Shown: piece after piece, positions 24,808-33,120 of the stretch | How the letters are laid out: each line of letters opens with the position of its first letter | How positions within the stretch are numbered: position 1 is the first letter of the stretch | DNA from: an uncultured Acidobacteriia bacterium | GTDB taxonomy: Bacteria > Acidobacteriota > Terriglobia > Bryobacterales > Bryobacteraceae | Direction of reading: 5' to 3' | Length of the DNA: 64,000 nt | Assembly (NCBI GenBank): GCA_903881085.1 | Contig: CAIRSA010000513.1 | Coordinates: 1 to 64,000, forward strand | Notes under the pieces: model-generated | Databases searched by the model: none | What the model was told of the DNA's origin: nothing | What the model saw: only the letters and a program-made list of their open reading frames with translations | Position numbers and translations under genes: made by a program

Positions 24808-25392
24808 ATGCTTTGGTTACTGTTCATGCTTGCCGCGCAGGCCCAGGAATCTCCTGCCTTCTTCAATCAACGAGGGGAAGAACATTTTCGTTCCGGCAAA
24901 ATCGCCGAATCGATTGCCGACTTCGACAAGGCCATCGCCCTGGCGCCGCGCATTGCGCCGCAGCACTGGCAGCGCGGCATTTCGCTCTACTACGCCAACC
25001 GGTTTGCCGATGGCCGCAAGCAGTTTGAATTGCACCAGACGGTGAATCCCAGCGATGTGGAAAACGCTGTCTGGCACTTCCTCTGCGTTGCGCGCGCGGA
25101 AGGCGTGGATAAGGCGCGTGCGGCTTTGATCCCGATTCCGGAGGACACACGTGTGCCCATGATGCAGATTCACGCTCTATTTGGAGGTAAGGGTGCTGTC
25201 GATGACGTTCTGAAGCCTGCCCGCGGCCGCGAAGCACTGTTCTATGCCCACCTCTATTTGGGGCTCTACTACGAAGCACTTGGTAATGTTGCGCTGGCAA
25301 AAAAGCATATCAAGCTGGCCGCGCACGACTATTCCGTGGACCATTATATGGGCGATGTCGCGCGCGTCCATGAGAAATTGCGAGGGTGGTAG
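24808..25392 (+). CDS. Exported TPR-repeat protein
   Basis: 194 residues from the ATG at 24808, which begins a short signal peptide (MLWLLFMLAAQAQES). At least two tetratricopeptide units are visible: FNQRGEEHFRSGKIAESIADFDKAIALAP and the following HWQRGISLYYANRFADGRKQFELHQT. A further helix pair lies near the end (YLGLYYEALGNVALAKKHIKLAA). It is probably periplasmic and mediates protein contacts; the partner is unknown. The stop is followed at once by a two-hairpin element. Confidence 0.8.
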   Translation: MLWLLFMLAAQAQESPAFFNQRGEEHFRSGKIAESIADFDKAIALAPRIAPQHWQRGISLYYANRFADGRKQFELHQTVNPSDVENAVWHFLCVARAEGVDKARAALIPIPEDTRVPMMQIHALFGGKGAVDDVLKPARGREALFYAHLYLGLYYEALGNVALAKKHIKLAAHDYSVDHYMGDVARVHEKLRGW

Positions 25393-25397
25393 TGTGG

Positions 25398-25433
25398 GCA
25401 GAGTGGCACTCTGCGGGCGAGTGGCACTCGCCC
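25398..25433. repeat. Two-hairpin post-stop element
   Basis: Two perfect adjacent stems, GCAGAGT-ggc-ACTCTGC (25398-25414) and GGGCGAGT-ggc-ACTCGCCC (25415-25433), begin five bases after the TPR stop and end seven bases before the next gene's stop. The same design recurs at 62337-62374. It could end transcription from both sides. Confidence 0.7.
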
Positions 25434-25440
25434 AACTTGC

Positions 25441-25788
25441 TTATTTCAACAGCTCCGCGTAAGTCTCCTCGTTAAACCCGATAATCAAAGTTTTCCCCTT
25501 TCGCAACGTGGGCGCACGCAAATTCCCAGTCGGCCCCAGCATATGAGAAAGCAAAACCCCATCATCCGGCCGATTCTTTTTCAAATCAAAGTGGACGACC
25601 TTTTTCCCCTTCATGGCATACAACTCATCGGCCTCCGCGGCCAACGCCAACGCCTCCTTATCCTTGAAGGTCTTCTTCTTTGCATCCACCTGTTCGGTGG
25701 CGCTTACTTTATGTGACGCAAGAAACTCCTGCGTTTTGCCGCAGGTCATTCAACCAGGGCGGTGATAACTCCAGTCAAGTTTGCTCAT
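25441..25788 (-). CDS. ArsC/Spx-like thioredoxin-fold protein with in-frame UGA (probable selenocysteine)
   Basis: The frame from the ATG at 25788 reads MSKLDWSYHRPG, then TGA (25752-25750), then MTCGKTQEFLASHKV and on to the stop at 25441: 115 residues if UGA is read as Sec. The UGA occupies exactly the first position of the redox motif (Y-H-R-x-G-C-x-x-C in homologues I know), giving Sec13-x-x-Cys16. The downstream part is a complete ArsC-like domain (VVHFDLKKN, LRAPTLRKGKTLIIGFNEETYAELL, with the cis-Pro strand). The bases after the UGA can fold into a hairpin (CCTGCG/CGCAGG) that might be part of a SECIS. Ordinary annotation would start it at 25749 and lose the active site. It lies seven bases after hemH. 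Confidence 0.75.
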
Positions 25789-25795
25789 AACTCTA

Positions 25796-26755
25796 TTATC
25801 GGCGCGCCGGGGCGGGGCAGCAATCCAGCGGGCAGACATCGTGGCTTGGGCCGAAGGTTCCCAATGCCCGCTGCGCGGTTTGTCCCATCCGCTCCAGCAC
25901 CAGTTCACGAATCATCGCGACGAAGCGCGGATCGCAGCCAGCGGTCGCCGCGCGTAGGAACTGAATGCCTCGCAGTTCAGCGGTCTGGCGCGCTTCCGTG
26001 TCCAGATCGTGAATCACTTCCATGTGATCGGAGACGAATCCGATGGGTACAACAATCACCGCGCTTGCCGAAATATCGGATAGCACATCATTGATGTCCG
26101 GCTCAAGCCAGGGCTGCGTTGGCGGCCCGCTACGGCTCTGGAATGCCAATTGAAACGGCTTGCCAACGGCTGCGGCAACCAGTCGCGAGGCCTCCTGCAA
26201 TTGGGCAACATACTTGCAACTATCGGCCATCGACATGGGGATGCTGTGCGCCGTAAAGATGAGCTCGGCATCGGGCGCGATCGCCAGTTTCGCCTTCACG
26301 TTATCGATCATCGTTTCGATAAAGCCGGGATGATTATAGTAGACCCGCAGCTTCAAAACCTCAGGCCCGGGCCCTGCGGCAGCGATATTTTCGCGATACT
26401 GCCGGCAACCGGAATAGGAACTGAAGGCCGAAGTGACGAACGCGTAGGCCTTGGTGATGCCATCGGCCTGCATCTGGGCCATCGTATCAGGCAGCATCGG
26501 ATGCCAGTTGCGGTTGCCCCAATAGACGGGCAGATTCGGGCCGGACTTGGCGAGCAGATCGCGCAACGCGAAAAGCAGGGCGCGGTTCTGCTGGTTGATG
26601 GGGCTTACACCGCCGAAGTGGTGGTAATGTTGCGCCACCTCCATCATGCGTTCGCGAGGCACATTGCGCCCACGCAAAACGTTCTCAAGGAAGGGGATGA
26701 CGTCATCGTGGCCTTCCGGGCCGCCGAAAGAGACAAGTAGTATGGCTTCAGACAT
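25796..26755 (-). CDS. hemH: Ferrochelatase
   Basis: 319 residues, the usual bacterial length. It inserts iron into protoporphyrin IX or, in the coproporphyrin-dependent pathway, into coproporphyrin III. The N-terminus AILLVSFGGPEG is diagnostic, and the family His lies in FTAHSIPMS (near 180). The Glu-rich G-F-V-S-D-H-M-E-V segment carries the catalytic-side His/Glu. The C-terminus ends DVCPLDCCPAPARR with three cysteines, as in ferrochelatases that may hold an iron-sulfur cluster. It is upstream of the selenoprotein candidate on the same strand and divergent from fabD by 24 bases. Confidence 0.93.
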   Translation of the reverse strand: MSEAILLVSFGGPEGHDDVIPFLENVLRGRNVPRERMMEVAQHYHHFGGVSPINQQNRALLFALRDLLAKSGPNLPVYWGNRNWHPMLPDTMAQMQADGITKAYAFVTSAFSSYSGCRQYRENIAAAGPGPEVLKLRVYYNHPGFIETMIDNVKAKLAIAPDAELIFTAHSIPMSMADSCKYVAQLQEASRLVAAAVGKPFQLAFQSRSGPPTQPWLEPDINDVLSDISASAVIVVPIGFVSDHMEVIHDLDTEARQTAELRGIQFLRAATAGCDPRFVAMIRELVLERMGQTAQRALGTFGPSHDVCPLDCCPAPARR

Positions 26756-26779
26756 GTTCAGTACAATAGATGTTTACTC

Positions 26780-27697
26780 ATGAAAAAAGCGTTTCTTTTT
26801 CCAGGGCAGGGCTCTCAGTTCGCAGGAATGGGAAAGTCCCTTGCTGAATCATACCCCAGTGCGAAGGCTGTATTCGAACAGGCCGACGATGCACTTGGTT
26901 TTTCAATTTCCAGATTGTGCTTCGAAGGGCCTGAGGAAGACCTCAAAAGAACGGAAAACACACAGCCCGCGCTGGTGACGGTTTCCATCGCCGCCTACAC
27001 CGTGCTGAAAGAGAACGGACTCACGCCCGATTATGTGGCAGGCCACAGCCTCGGCGAATACTCCGCTCTGGTTGCCGCGGGCTCGCTCGATTTCGCCGAT
27101 GCGCTGCGCATCGTCCGCAAGCGCGGCCAGTACATGCAGGCAGCCGTTCCGCAAGGCGTTGGCGCCATGGCCGCGCTGCTCAAGCTGCCCGATGGAAACC
27201 TGGACGCGATTCTCTCAGAAGCCGCGCAGGGTGAAGTTGTCACCGCCGCGAACCTTAATTCGCCCGATCAGATCGTGATCGCCGGCCATACTGCCGCTGT
27301 CCTTCGCGCAATGGATTTGGCCAAGGCCGCCGGGGCCAAGCGTGCTATTCAACTGCCCGTCAGCGCCCCGTTCCACTGCCCGTTGATGAAGCCGGCGCAG
27401 CAGCAACTCGCCGCCGATCTGGACACAGCTACGTTCGTCGATCTCGCCGTGCCGCTGGTCAACAACTGGCAGGCCCGCCTGATCCACTCCGGAGCAGATG
27501 CCCGCCAGGGGCTGTTTGAACAGGTCCCCAATCCGGTGCGCTGGCTGGAATCGATTCGTCTGCTGGTCTCTGAAGGCGTGGAACAGTGGATCGAAGTGGG
27601 CGCGGGTGCCGTTCTCTGCGGCCTGCTGAAAAACATCGACGGCAACCAGAAGGGCGCAAAGTTCGGCGAAGCCGCCGATTTGGCGGCGCTTCTTTAA
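26780..27697 (+). CDS. fabD: Malonyl-CoA:ACP transacylase
   Basis: 305 residues, standard length. It loads malonate onto acyl-carrier protein for fatty-acid synthesis in the cytosol. The N-terminus AFLFPGQGSQFAGMGKSL, the active-site Ser90 in GHSLGEYSAL, the partner Arg in RIVRKRGQYMQ and the active His in SAPFHCPLM are all present. The gene stands alone here: no fabH, fabG or acpP neighbours, so it is not in the usual fab cluster. It is divergent from hemH. Confidence 0.95.
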   Translation: MKKAFLFPGQGSQFAGMGKSLAESYPSAKAVFEQADDALGFSISRLCFEGPEEDLKRTENTQPALVTVSIAAYTVLKENGLTPDYVAGHSLGEYSALVAAGSLDFADALRIVRKRGQYMQAAVPQGVGAMAALLKLPDGNLDAILSEAAQGEVVTAANLNSPDQIVIAGHTAAVLRAMDLAKAAGAKRAIQLPVSAPFHCPLMKPAQQQLAADLDTATFVDLAVPLVNNWQARLIHSGADARQGLFEQVPNPVRWLESIRLLVSEGVEQWIEVGAGAVLCGLLKNIDGNQKGAKFGEAADLAALL

Positions 27698-27767
27698 GCA
27701 GCGACAGTTAGAAAGTATGAAAAATTGGTATTTGGACAAGCCGATCCACTTTCGCCAAGGCTATGGC

Positions 27768-27784
27768 GGACAGGTCTCCTGTCC
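27768..27784. repeat. Short palindrome in the fabD-parvulin gap
   Basis: GGACAG and CTGTCC flank a five-base loop, 70 bases after fabD. The rest of the 267-bp gap holds nothing recognisable. It may be a remnant of the dispersed repeat families or a weak terminator. Confidence 0.35.
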
Positions 27785-27964
27785 TGCCCATGTAAACCGG
27801 ATGTTTTCAGGGTAGGACCGGCGATTCGCCCGTCCAGCTCGGTTGCGAGCGCATAGGCGGTTTCTCGAAAAGGAAAGAAAAGCCAGCTCAAAGCTGCGCG
27901 CCTAAGGTCGAAGGTTTTGGACCGGGCACATTGGGCTCAACTACGCTAGAATAAGAACTCGCCT

Positions 27965-28993
27965 ATGTATCATCGCCGAACTGCAATTTTATCCGTGCTG
28001 GTGTGCGCGTGGATCCAGACCGGATGCAACAAATCCGCGCCCGCCAACGTCGCTGCCACCATTAACGGACGCTCCATCACCAACGCGGATCTTGAAAAAC
28101 AATTCGGCTATCAGTTTCAGACTCCTGCCGACCGCGCCAAAGATGACCAGACACTGATCCAGAAAATGGAGGTCTTGCGCAGCATGATCGACAACGAAAT
28201 CATGCTGCAGCGCGCGGAAAAGCTGGGGCTCATGGCCGTCGATACCGAAGTCGACGCGAAGTTTACCGAACTGAAATCGCCCTACACGCAGGAAGAGTTT
28301 CAGAAGCAGCTCGACGCGAAGAAGATGACCGTCGACGATCTGAAGACTCAGCTCCGCCGCGATCTGAGCATTCAGAAACTGTTCAACAAAGAGATCTCGT
28401 CGCACATCAATATCAGCGATAAAGACGTCGCCGATTTCTATAACGCGAACCGGTCGAGCTTTAATCTGGCTGAGCCGCAGATCCACATGGCGCAGATTCT
28501 GGTCACTCCGTTTCCCGATCCTAGTGTGCGAAACCTGAAGGGCGACAAAGCAACCAGCCCGGAGCAGGCGAAGAAAAAAATGCAGATGATCGAAGAGCGC
28601 CTGCGCAAGGGCGAAGACTTTGCCATGATCGCGCAGAACTACTCGGAAGACCCGAACTCTTCTCCCAACGGCGGCGATCTGGGATTCATCTCCGCATCGG
28701 CGTTGGATAAGGCCAATGTGGATTTGCGTAAGATGGTGATGTCGCTCAACCCCGGCCAAACGTCGCCCGTGATTCCTACACCAGAAGGCTATCGCCTGCT
28801 GAAGGTCATCTCCAAAGAGGCCGCCGGCCAGCGCGATCTGCAGGATCCGCGCGTGCAGCAGACCATCCGCGAGACGTTGCTCAATCGTAAAGATCAGTTG
28901 TTGAAGGCCGCCTACTATGAGGTAGCGCGCAATGAAGCGAAGGTGACGAATTATCTGGCGGTCTCGCTTGCTCCGCAGACGGAAAAGAAATAA
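27965..28993 (+). CDS. Parvulin-type peptidyl-prolyl isomerase (SurA/PrsA-like), probable lipoprotein
   Basis: 342 residues. The signal peptide ends in a lipobox-like IQTGCNKSAP (Cys near residue 21). SurA_N-type chaperone helices cover about 35-165 (VAATINGRSITNADLEKQF, YTQEEFQKQLDAKKMTVDDLKTQLRRDLSIQKL). A rotamase domain covers about 175-290 (IHMAQILVTPF, FAMIAQNYSEDPNSSPNGGDLGFIS, GQTSPVIPTPEGYRLLKVI). It assists folding of exported and outer-membrane proteins on the periplasmic face. It is a monocistronic gene; the kinase begins 50 bases later. Confidence 0.92.
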   Translation: MYHRRTAILSVLVCAWIQTGCNKSAPANVAATINGRSITNADLEKQFGYQFQTPADRAKDDQTLIQKMEVLRSMIDNEIMLQRAEKLGLMAVDTEVDAKFTELKSPYTQEEFQKQLDAKKMTVDDLKTQLRRDLSIQKLFNKEISSHINISDKDVADFYNANRSSFNLAEPQIHMAQILVTPFPDPSVRNLKGDKATSPEQAKKKMQMIEERLRKGEDFAMIAQNYSEDPNSSPNGGDLGFISASALDKANVDLRKMVMSLNPGQTSPVIPTPEGYRLLKVISKEAAGQRDLQDPRVQQTIRETLLNRKDQLLKAAYYEVARNEAKVTNYLAVSLAPQTEKK

Positions 28994-29043
28994 CAACCAC
29001 GTCTGCGGTTCAGCGTGAATCTGCGGTATTCTGATTCAAGTTA

Positions 29044-31401
29044 ATGAGCGATCAGGACTCGGAACTCTTAATTAGCGAAAATCTGTGCAGCCAACTGGCG
29101 ACGCATTCGCCATTTGCGATTTGGGTATCGAACGTTGGTTTCACCCAGCTGCACTTTGTCAGCCCCGCCATGGAGCGGATCTGGAATCGGTCCGCGGCGG
29201 GCTTCCGCAAGTCAGCCGGATGGCTCAGTGCCATTCATCCCGGCGACCAGCATATCCACAGTCAGGCTCGCACCAAAGTTTCATCAGGGGCGGGCAGACA
29301 GGATGTCCGGTATCGCATCATTCTCCCCGATGGCACCTTGCGTTGGGTTCAGGAAACGATGTTTGCGATCCGTGGCAAGTCGCCCTCCGTTCTGTTGTTG
29401 GCAGGAGTCGGCTCTGACGTAACGGAATCAGTCGCGTTGTCAGACGAGGTCCGCAACGACCATCTCTATGAACGGTTGATCGAAGCCGCCCCTGACGCAA
29501 TTCTTAAAATAGATACCTTAGGCCGGATTCTGCTGGTGAATACCGAAGCCGAGCGGATGTTTGGTTATTCCCGCGCTGAACTTTTGGATCTAAAAGTAGA
29601 CGACCTGGTTCCGCACCGCTTTCGCCCCGGACATCCGGCGGTCCGGCATGAGTATATGACTTCGCCAGTTTCGAGGCCCATGGGTTCCGGTCTCGATCTG
29701 TGGGCGGTGCGTAAAGACGGCTCGGAATTTCCTGTCGACGTGAAGCTTAGTCCGGTGCGCTCGGAAGACGACAAGAGCGTGATGGCTACCGTTCGCGATA
29801 TCACGGACCGTCGTCAGGCCGAGCAGGAAATTCGCATTCTCACCGGGAATCTGGTGCGCGCGAACGAAGAACTGGAAGTACGCAATAAAGAAGTGGTGCG
29901 CGCCAACCTGCTGAAGAGCGAATTCCTGGCCAGCATGAGCCACGAACTGCGCACGCCTTTGAATTCCATCATTGGCTTTTCCGATCTGCTCTCAGAAGGC
30001 GGACCCGGACCTCTTAACGACAAGCAACGCCGTTTTCCCAGTCACATTCAGCAGGGAGCGCGCCATCTGCTGGAACTGATCAACGACATTCTCGATCTTT
30101 CTAAAATCGAGGCCGGACGTGTGGAACTACAGCAGGAATACTTCCCAGTTGTCGTCGTGCTGGCTGAGGTGCTGGCCTCTGTGCGGCCTGTTTCGCAATC
30201 AAAAAACATTCACGTGGAAAATCTGATTCCCGCAGATCAGCCCGTGTTTGCAGACCGCGTTCGCACCAAGCAGATTTTCTACAATTTGCTGAGTAATGCC
30301 ATCAAGTTCACACCCTCCGGTGGTAGCGTGAAGATCGAATGTGCACCACTACCTGGGTTGGTGAGTATCACCGTCGGCGATACCGGCATCGGCATTCCTC
30401 AAGACGATCAGGACATCATCTTCGATCCGTTTCGCCAGGCCGCTCCCTCCACGAAGGGAATCCGTGAAGGCACGGGGCTTGGTCTGGCTATCACGAAACG
30501 CCTGGTGGAAGGCCACGGCGGAACCATCTCCGTGGATAGTGCGCCGGGCAAGGGTAGCCGGTTTACGTTCACGCTGCCCGATGGCAGCGTGCCGCTGCAC
30601 GCGTTGCATGCTGTGCAGCAGGAAGGCGGTGCGCATCAGGCCGATCGCCAAAATCCCTTGGTACTGGTGGTTGACGATGAGATTGCCAGTCAGGAACTAT
30701 TGACCAGTTGGCTGGAGCCGCAGGGTTATCAAACGGAGATCGCCAGCTCTGGCCTGGAAGCTCTCGATAAGGCTCGCAAGCTGCTTCCCGATGCGATCAC
30801 TCTAAATATGCTGATGCCTGGCAAGAGCGGTCTGGAGACGTTGTATGAACTCAAGCATGATCCGGAGACTGCTTCGATTCCGATCATCATCGTGTCGGTG
30901 GTGGATGAACGCAAAGTCGGCTTCGCACTGGGAGCATCCGATTATCTGGTGAAGCCGGTGCGGCGCGAGGATCTGCTCGGCGTCGTATCGAAACACATTC
31001 TCCCGCGCAACAACGGACCGCGCAAAATTCTGGTCATTGACGACATGCAGGAAGCCCTCGGTCTGATGCGTGAAATTCTCGATGGCGCCGGCTATGAAGC
31101 GCTTGTTGCCGATAGCGGTGCTCGCGGCCTGGAAGTCTTGGCCACCACTCACGTCGATGGAATTATTCTGGACCTGATCATGCCCGAGATGGACGGCTTT
31201 GAAGTGCTGCGCCGCATCAAGGAAGACGAGGCGTTGCGCGGTATTCCACTGTTCATTCTCACAGCCAAGGACTTGACCGACGAGGAAACAAAGGCCCTGC
31301 GTGCAGACGTCGAAGACTTGTTTGAAAAAGGCAGCCCTTGGAAGGATGCCCTGCTGAACGAATTGCGCGTTCTAACGACAGGCAAACACTCCGCATCATG
31401 A
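29044..31401 (+). CDS. Cytosolic PAS hybrid histidine kinase with two receiver domains
   Basis: 785 residues without membrane helices. Two PAS domains (about 15-130 and 140-255, the second with ERLIEAAPDAILKID and a PAC end VMATVRDITDRRQAE) precede a coiled coil. The HisKA box has His300 (SMSHELRTPLNS), and HATPase_c motifs follow ([30 protein letters not shown]). Receiver 1 (about 540-655) has Asn588 where the phosphoacceptor Asp is expected (ITLNMLMPG), so it cannot take phosphate in the usual way. Receiver 2 (about 660-780) keeps Asp710 (LDLIMPEMDG). Its stop overlaps the ATG of the next receiver gene, forming a phosphorelay operon. Confidence 0.93.
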   Translation: MSDQDSELLISENLCSQLATHSPFAIWVSNVGFTQLHFVSPAMERIWNRSAAGFRKSAGWLSAIHPGDQHIHSQARTKVSSGAGRQDVRYRIILPDGTLRWVQETMFAIRGKSPSVLLLAGVGSDVTESVALSDEVRNDHLYERLIEAAPDAILKIDTLGRILLVNTEAERMFGYSRAELLDLKVDDLVPHRFRPGHPAVRHEYMTSPVSRPMGSGLDLWAVRKDGSEFPVDVKLSPVRSEDDKSVMATVRDITDRRQAEQEIRILTGNLVRANEELEVRNKEVVRANLLKSEFLASMSHELRTPLNSIIGFSDLLSEGGPGPLNDKQRRFPSHIQQGARHLLELINDILDLSKIEAGRVELQQEYFPVVVVLAEVLASVRPVSQSKNIHVENLIPADQPVFADRVRTKQIFYNLLSNAIKFTPSGGSVKIECAPLPGLVSITVGDTGIGIPQDDQDIIFDPFRQAAPSTKGIREGTGLGLAITKRLVEGHGGTISVDSAPGKGSRFTFTLPDGSVPLHALHAVQQEGGAHQADRQNPLVLVVDDEIASQELLTSWLEPQGYQTEIASSGLEALDKARKLLPDAITLNMLMPGKSGLETLYELKHDPETASIPIIIVSVVDERKVGFALGASDYLVKPVRREDLLGVVSKHILPRNNGPRKILVIDDMQEALGLMREILDGAGYEALVADSGARGLEVLATTHVDGIILDLIMPEMDGFEVLRRIKEDEALRGIPLFILTAKDLTDEETKALRADVEDLFEKGSPWKDALLNELRVLTTGKHSAS

Positions 31402-31754
31402 AGCGCATCCTGCTTGTAGATGATAATCCCATCAATCGGGAACTGCTGCGCGAAATCCTCGACATGGAGGGTTATGAGGTAGAGGAAGCTGAGGACGGCC
31501 TGAACGCGCTAAGATTATACAAAGAGCGAAAACCGGATTTAACTATCCTCGATTTGCAGATGCCCGTGCTGGACGGGTTCGAGACCCTGAAGTGCATTCT
31601 CGACTGCAACCCCGAAGCGGTAGTCATGGCGGTGACCGCTTTTGCCATGCGTGGCGATAAAGAGCGTGCGCTGGCGGCTGGTTTTAGAGACTACATTACA
31701 AAGCCCGTGGAGATGAATCATTTGAGAAGCCGTGTGCGGGAACTGCTGGCATGA
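31398..31754 (+). CDS. Single-domain response regulator (CheY/Spo0F-like)
   Basis: 118 residues from the ATG at 31398, which overlaps the kinase stop. The acidic pocket is Asp8/Asp9, the phosphoacceptor is Asp52 (ILDLQMP), Thr in AVTAFAM and Lys in ITKPVEM complete the receiver signature. There is no output domain, so it is probably the shuttle between the hybrid kinase and the NtrC-type regulator, or a diffusible effector. Its stop overlaps the start of the activator gene, so the three are co-translated. Confidence 0.93.
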   Translation: MKRILLVDDNPINRELLREILDMEGYEVEEAEDGLNALRLYKERKPDLTILDLQMPVLDGFETLKCILDCNPEAVVMAVTAFAMRGDKERALAAGFRDYITKPVEMNHLRSRVRELLA

Positions 31755-33097
31755 GCGCACCAATAAAACTGGTGGCGGTCGACGACGATCCGCTTAGTCT
31801 TGAGTTAGTGAGCGAAGCGCTAGACGGAGAGAAGCTGGAAATTCATTCGGCGACCGATCCGGAAGAAGGCTTCGATATCATCCTCCGTGAGCGGCCGCAG
31901 ATCGTGTTGCTTGATTTGATGATGCCCAATGTGACGGGCATGGAACTGCTGGAACGCGTTGTTCAGTTTGACCCCTCGATCGACGTGGTGTTGATGACCG
32001 CGCACTATTCCACTGAATCGGCCGTGGAAGCGATCAAAAAGGGCGCTTCCGACTACGTCAACAAACCAATTGAAATCCATGCCTTCCGCGAGCGCATCCA
32101 GAAGCTTGCCGGGGCGGCTATGCGCCGCCAACGGGCGAAAGAACTTGATAGCGAATTGATGGAAACATGCCAGTTCGAAGGCATGGTCGGCCGCAGTCCG
32201 CTGATGTGGGATGTGTTTGCCCTGATTCAGCGCGTGGCGCCGCACTTCCGCAATTGCCTGGTCACCGGCTCCACCGGAACCGGTAAGGAATTGATCGCCA
32301 AAGCACTGCACAAACTTTGTCCCGTTTCCATGCGCCCATTCGTCGTCTGTAACAGCGCGGCAGTGGTTGAAACGCTTGTCGAAAGCGAGTTGTTCGGCCA
32401 CGTCAAAGGCGCGTTCACCGGCGCCACTTACGACAAGACCGGCCTGTTCGAACAGGCCAATGGTGGCGTGTTGTTCCTGGACGAAATTGGCGACATGCCG
32501 ATGGCTACGCAGGCCAAACTGCTGCGCGTGCTTCAGAATCAGGAGATTCAGCGAGTCGGTTCCATGGCTGTCCGAAAAGTGGACGTGCGCGTTGTTGCCG
32601 CCACTAACTACAATCTTCGCGATCGCATCGCCGAGAAAATGTTCCGCGAGGATTTGTATTACCGCCTGTCGATGGTGGAACTCCACACGCCAGATCTGGT
32701 GGAGCGTAAAGAAGACTTACCCCTGCTGGAAAGTTACTTCGTTCGCAAGTTCGCCATGCAGTATGGCAAAGACGTAATCGGCATGACCCATCGCGCGCAG
32801 ATGGTGCTGGCTAATCACGGCTGGCCCGGCAATGTCAGGGAACTCGAAAACGTGATCGGCCACGGCTGCATGATGGCCATGGATGGCAAGATCGACATCC
32901 ACGACCTGCCGCAATACCTGCGCGGCAACGCGCCCGCACCCGCGGCGCCGGACGATCATTCGCTCGACGGCCAGGAGCGCCATCTGCTGCTTAGCGCATT
33001 GCAAAATGCCGGCAATAACCAGGTGCAGGCGGCGAAGGCGTTGGGCATCAGCCGCGACCGTTTGCGGTATAAAATGAAGAAATTCAACTTGCGATAA
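31751..33097 (+). CDS. NtrC-type sigma-54-dependent response regulator
   Basis: 448 residues in three domains. The receiver (about 4-125) has Asp55 in LLDLMMPN. The AAA+ domain (about 140-370) has Walker A GSTGTGKEL, the sigma-54 loop GAFTGAT, Walker B FLDEIGDMP and arginine fingers in REDLYYRL. The Fis-type helix-turn-helix is at the end (QAAKALGISRDRLRYKMKK). It drives sigma-54 RNA polymerase at promoters that cannot be identified from this window. It completes the operon with the two phosphorelay genes upstream. Confidence 0.95.
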   Translation: MSAPIKLVAVDDDPLSLELVSEALDGEKLEIHSATDPEEGFDIILRERPQIVLLDLMMPNVTGMELLERVVQFDPSIDVVLMTAHYSTESAVEAIKKGASDYVNKPIEIHAFRERIQKLAGAAMRRQRAKELDSELMETCQFEGMVGRSPLMWDVFALIQRVAPHFRNCLVTGSTGTGKELIAKALHKLCPVSMRPFVVCNSAAVVETLVESELFGHVKGAFTGATYDKTGLFEQANGGVLFLDEIGDMPMATQAKLLRVLQNQEIQRVGSMAVRKVDVRVVAATNYNLRDRIAEKMFREDLYYRLSMVELHTPDLVERKEDLPLLESYFVRKFAMQYGKDVIGMTHRAQMVLANHGWPGNVRELENVIGHGCMMAMDGKIDIHDLPQYLRGNAPAPAAPDDHSLDGQERHLLLSALQNAGNNQVQAAKALGISRDRLRYKMKKFNLR

Positions 33098-33120
33098 GTT
33101 GTCAGTCCGCGAGGAGGCCT

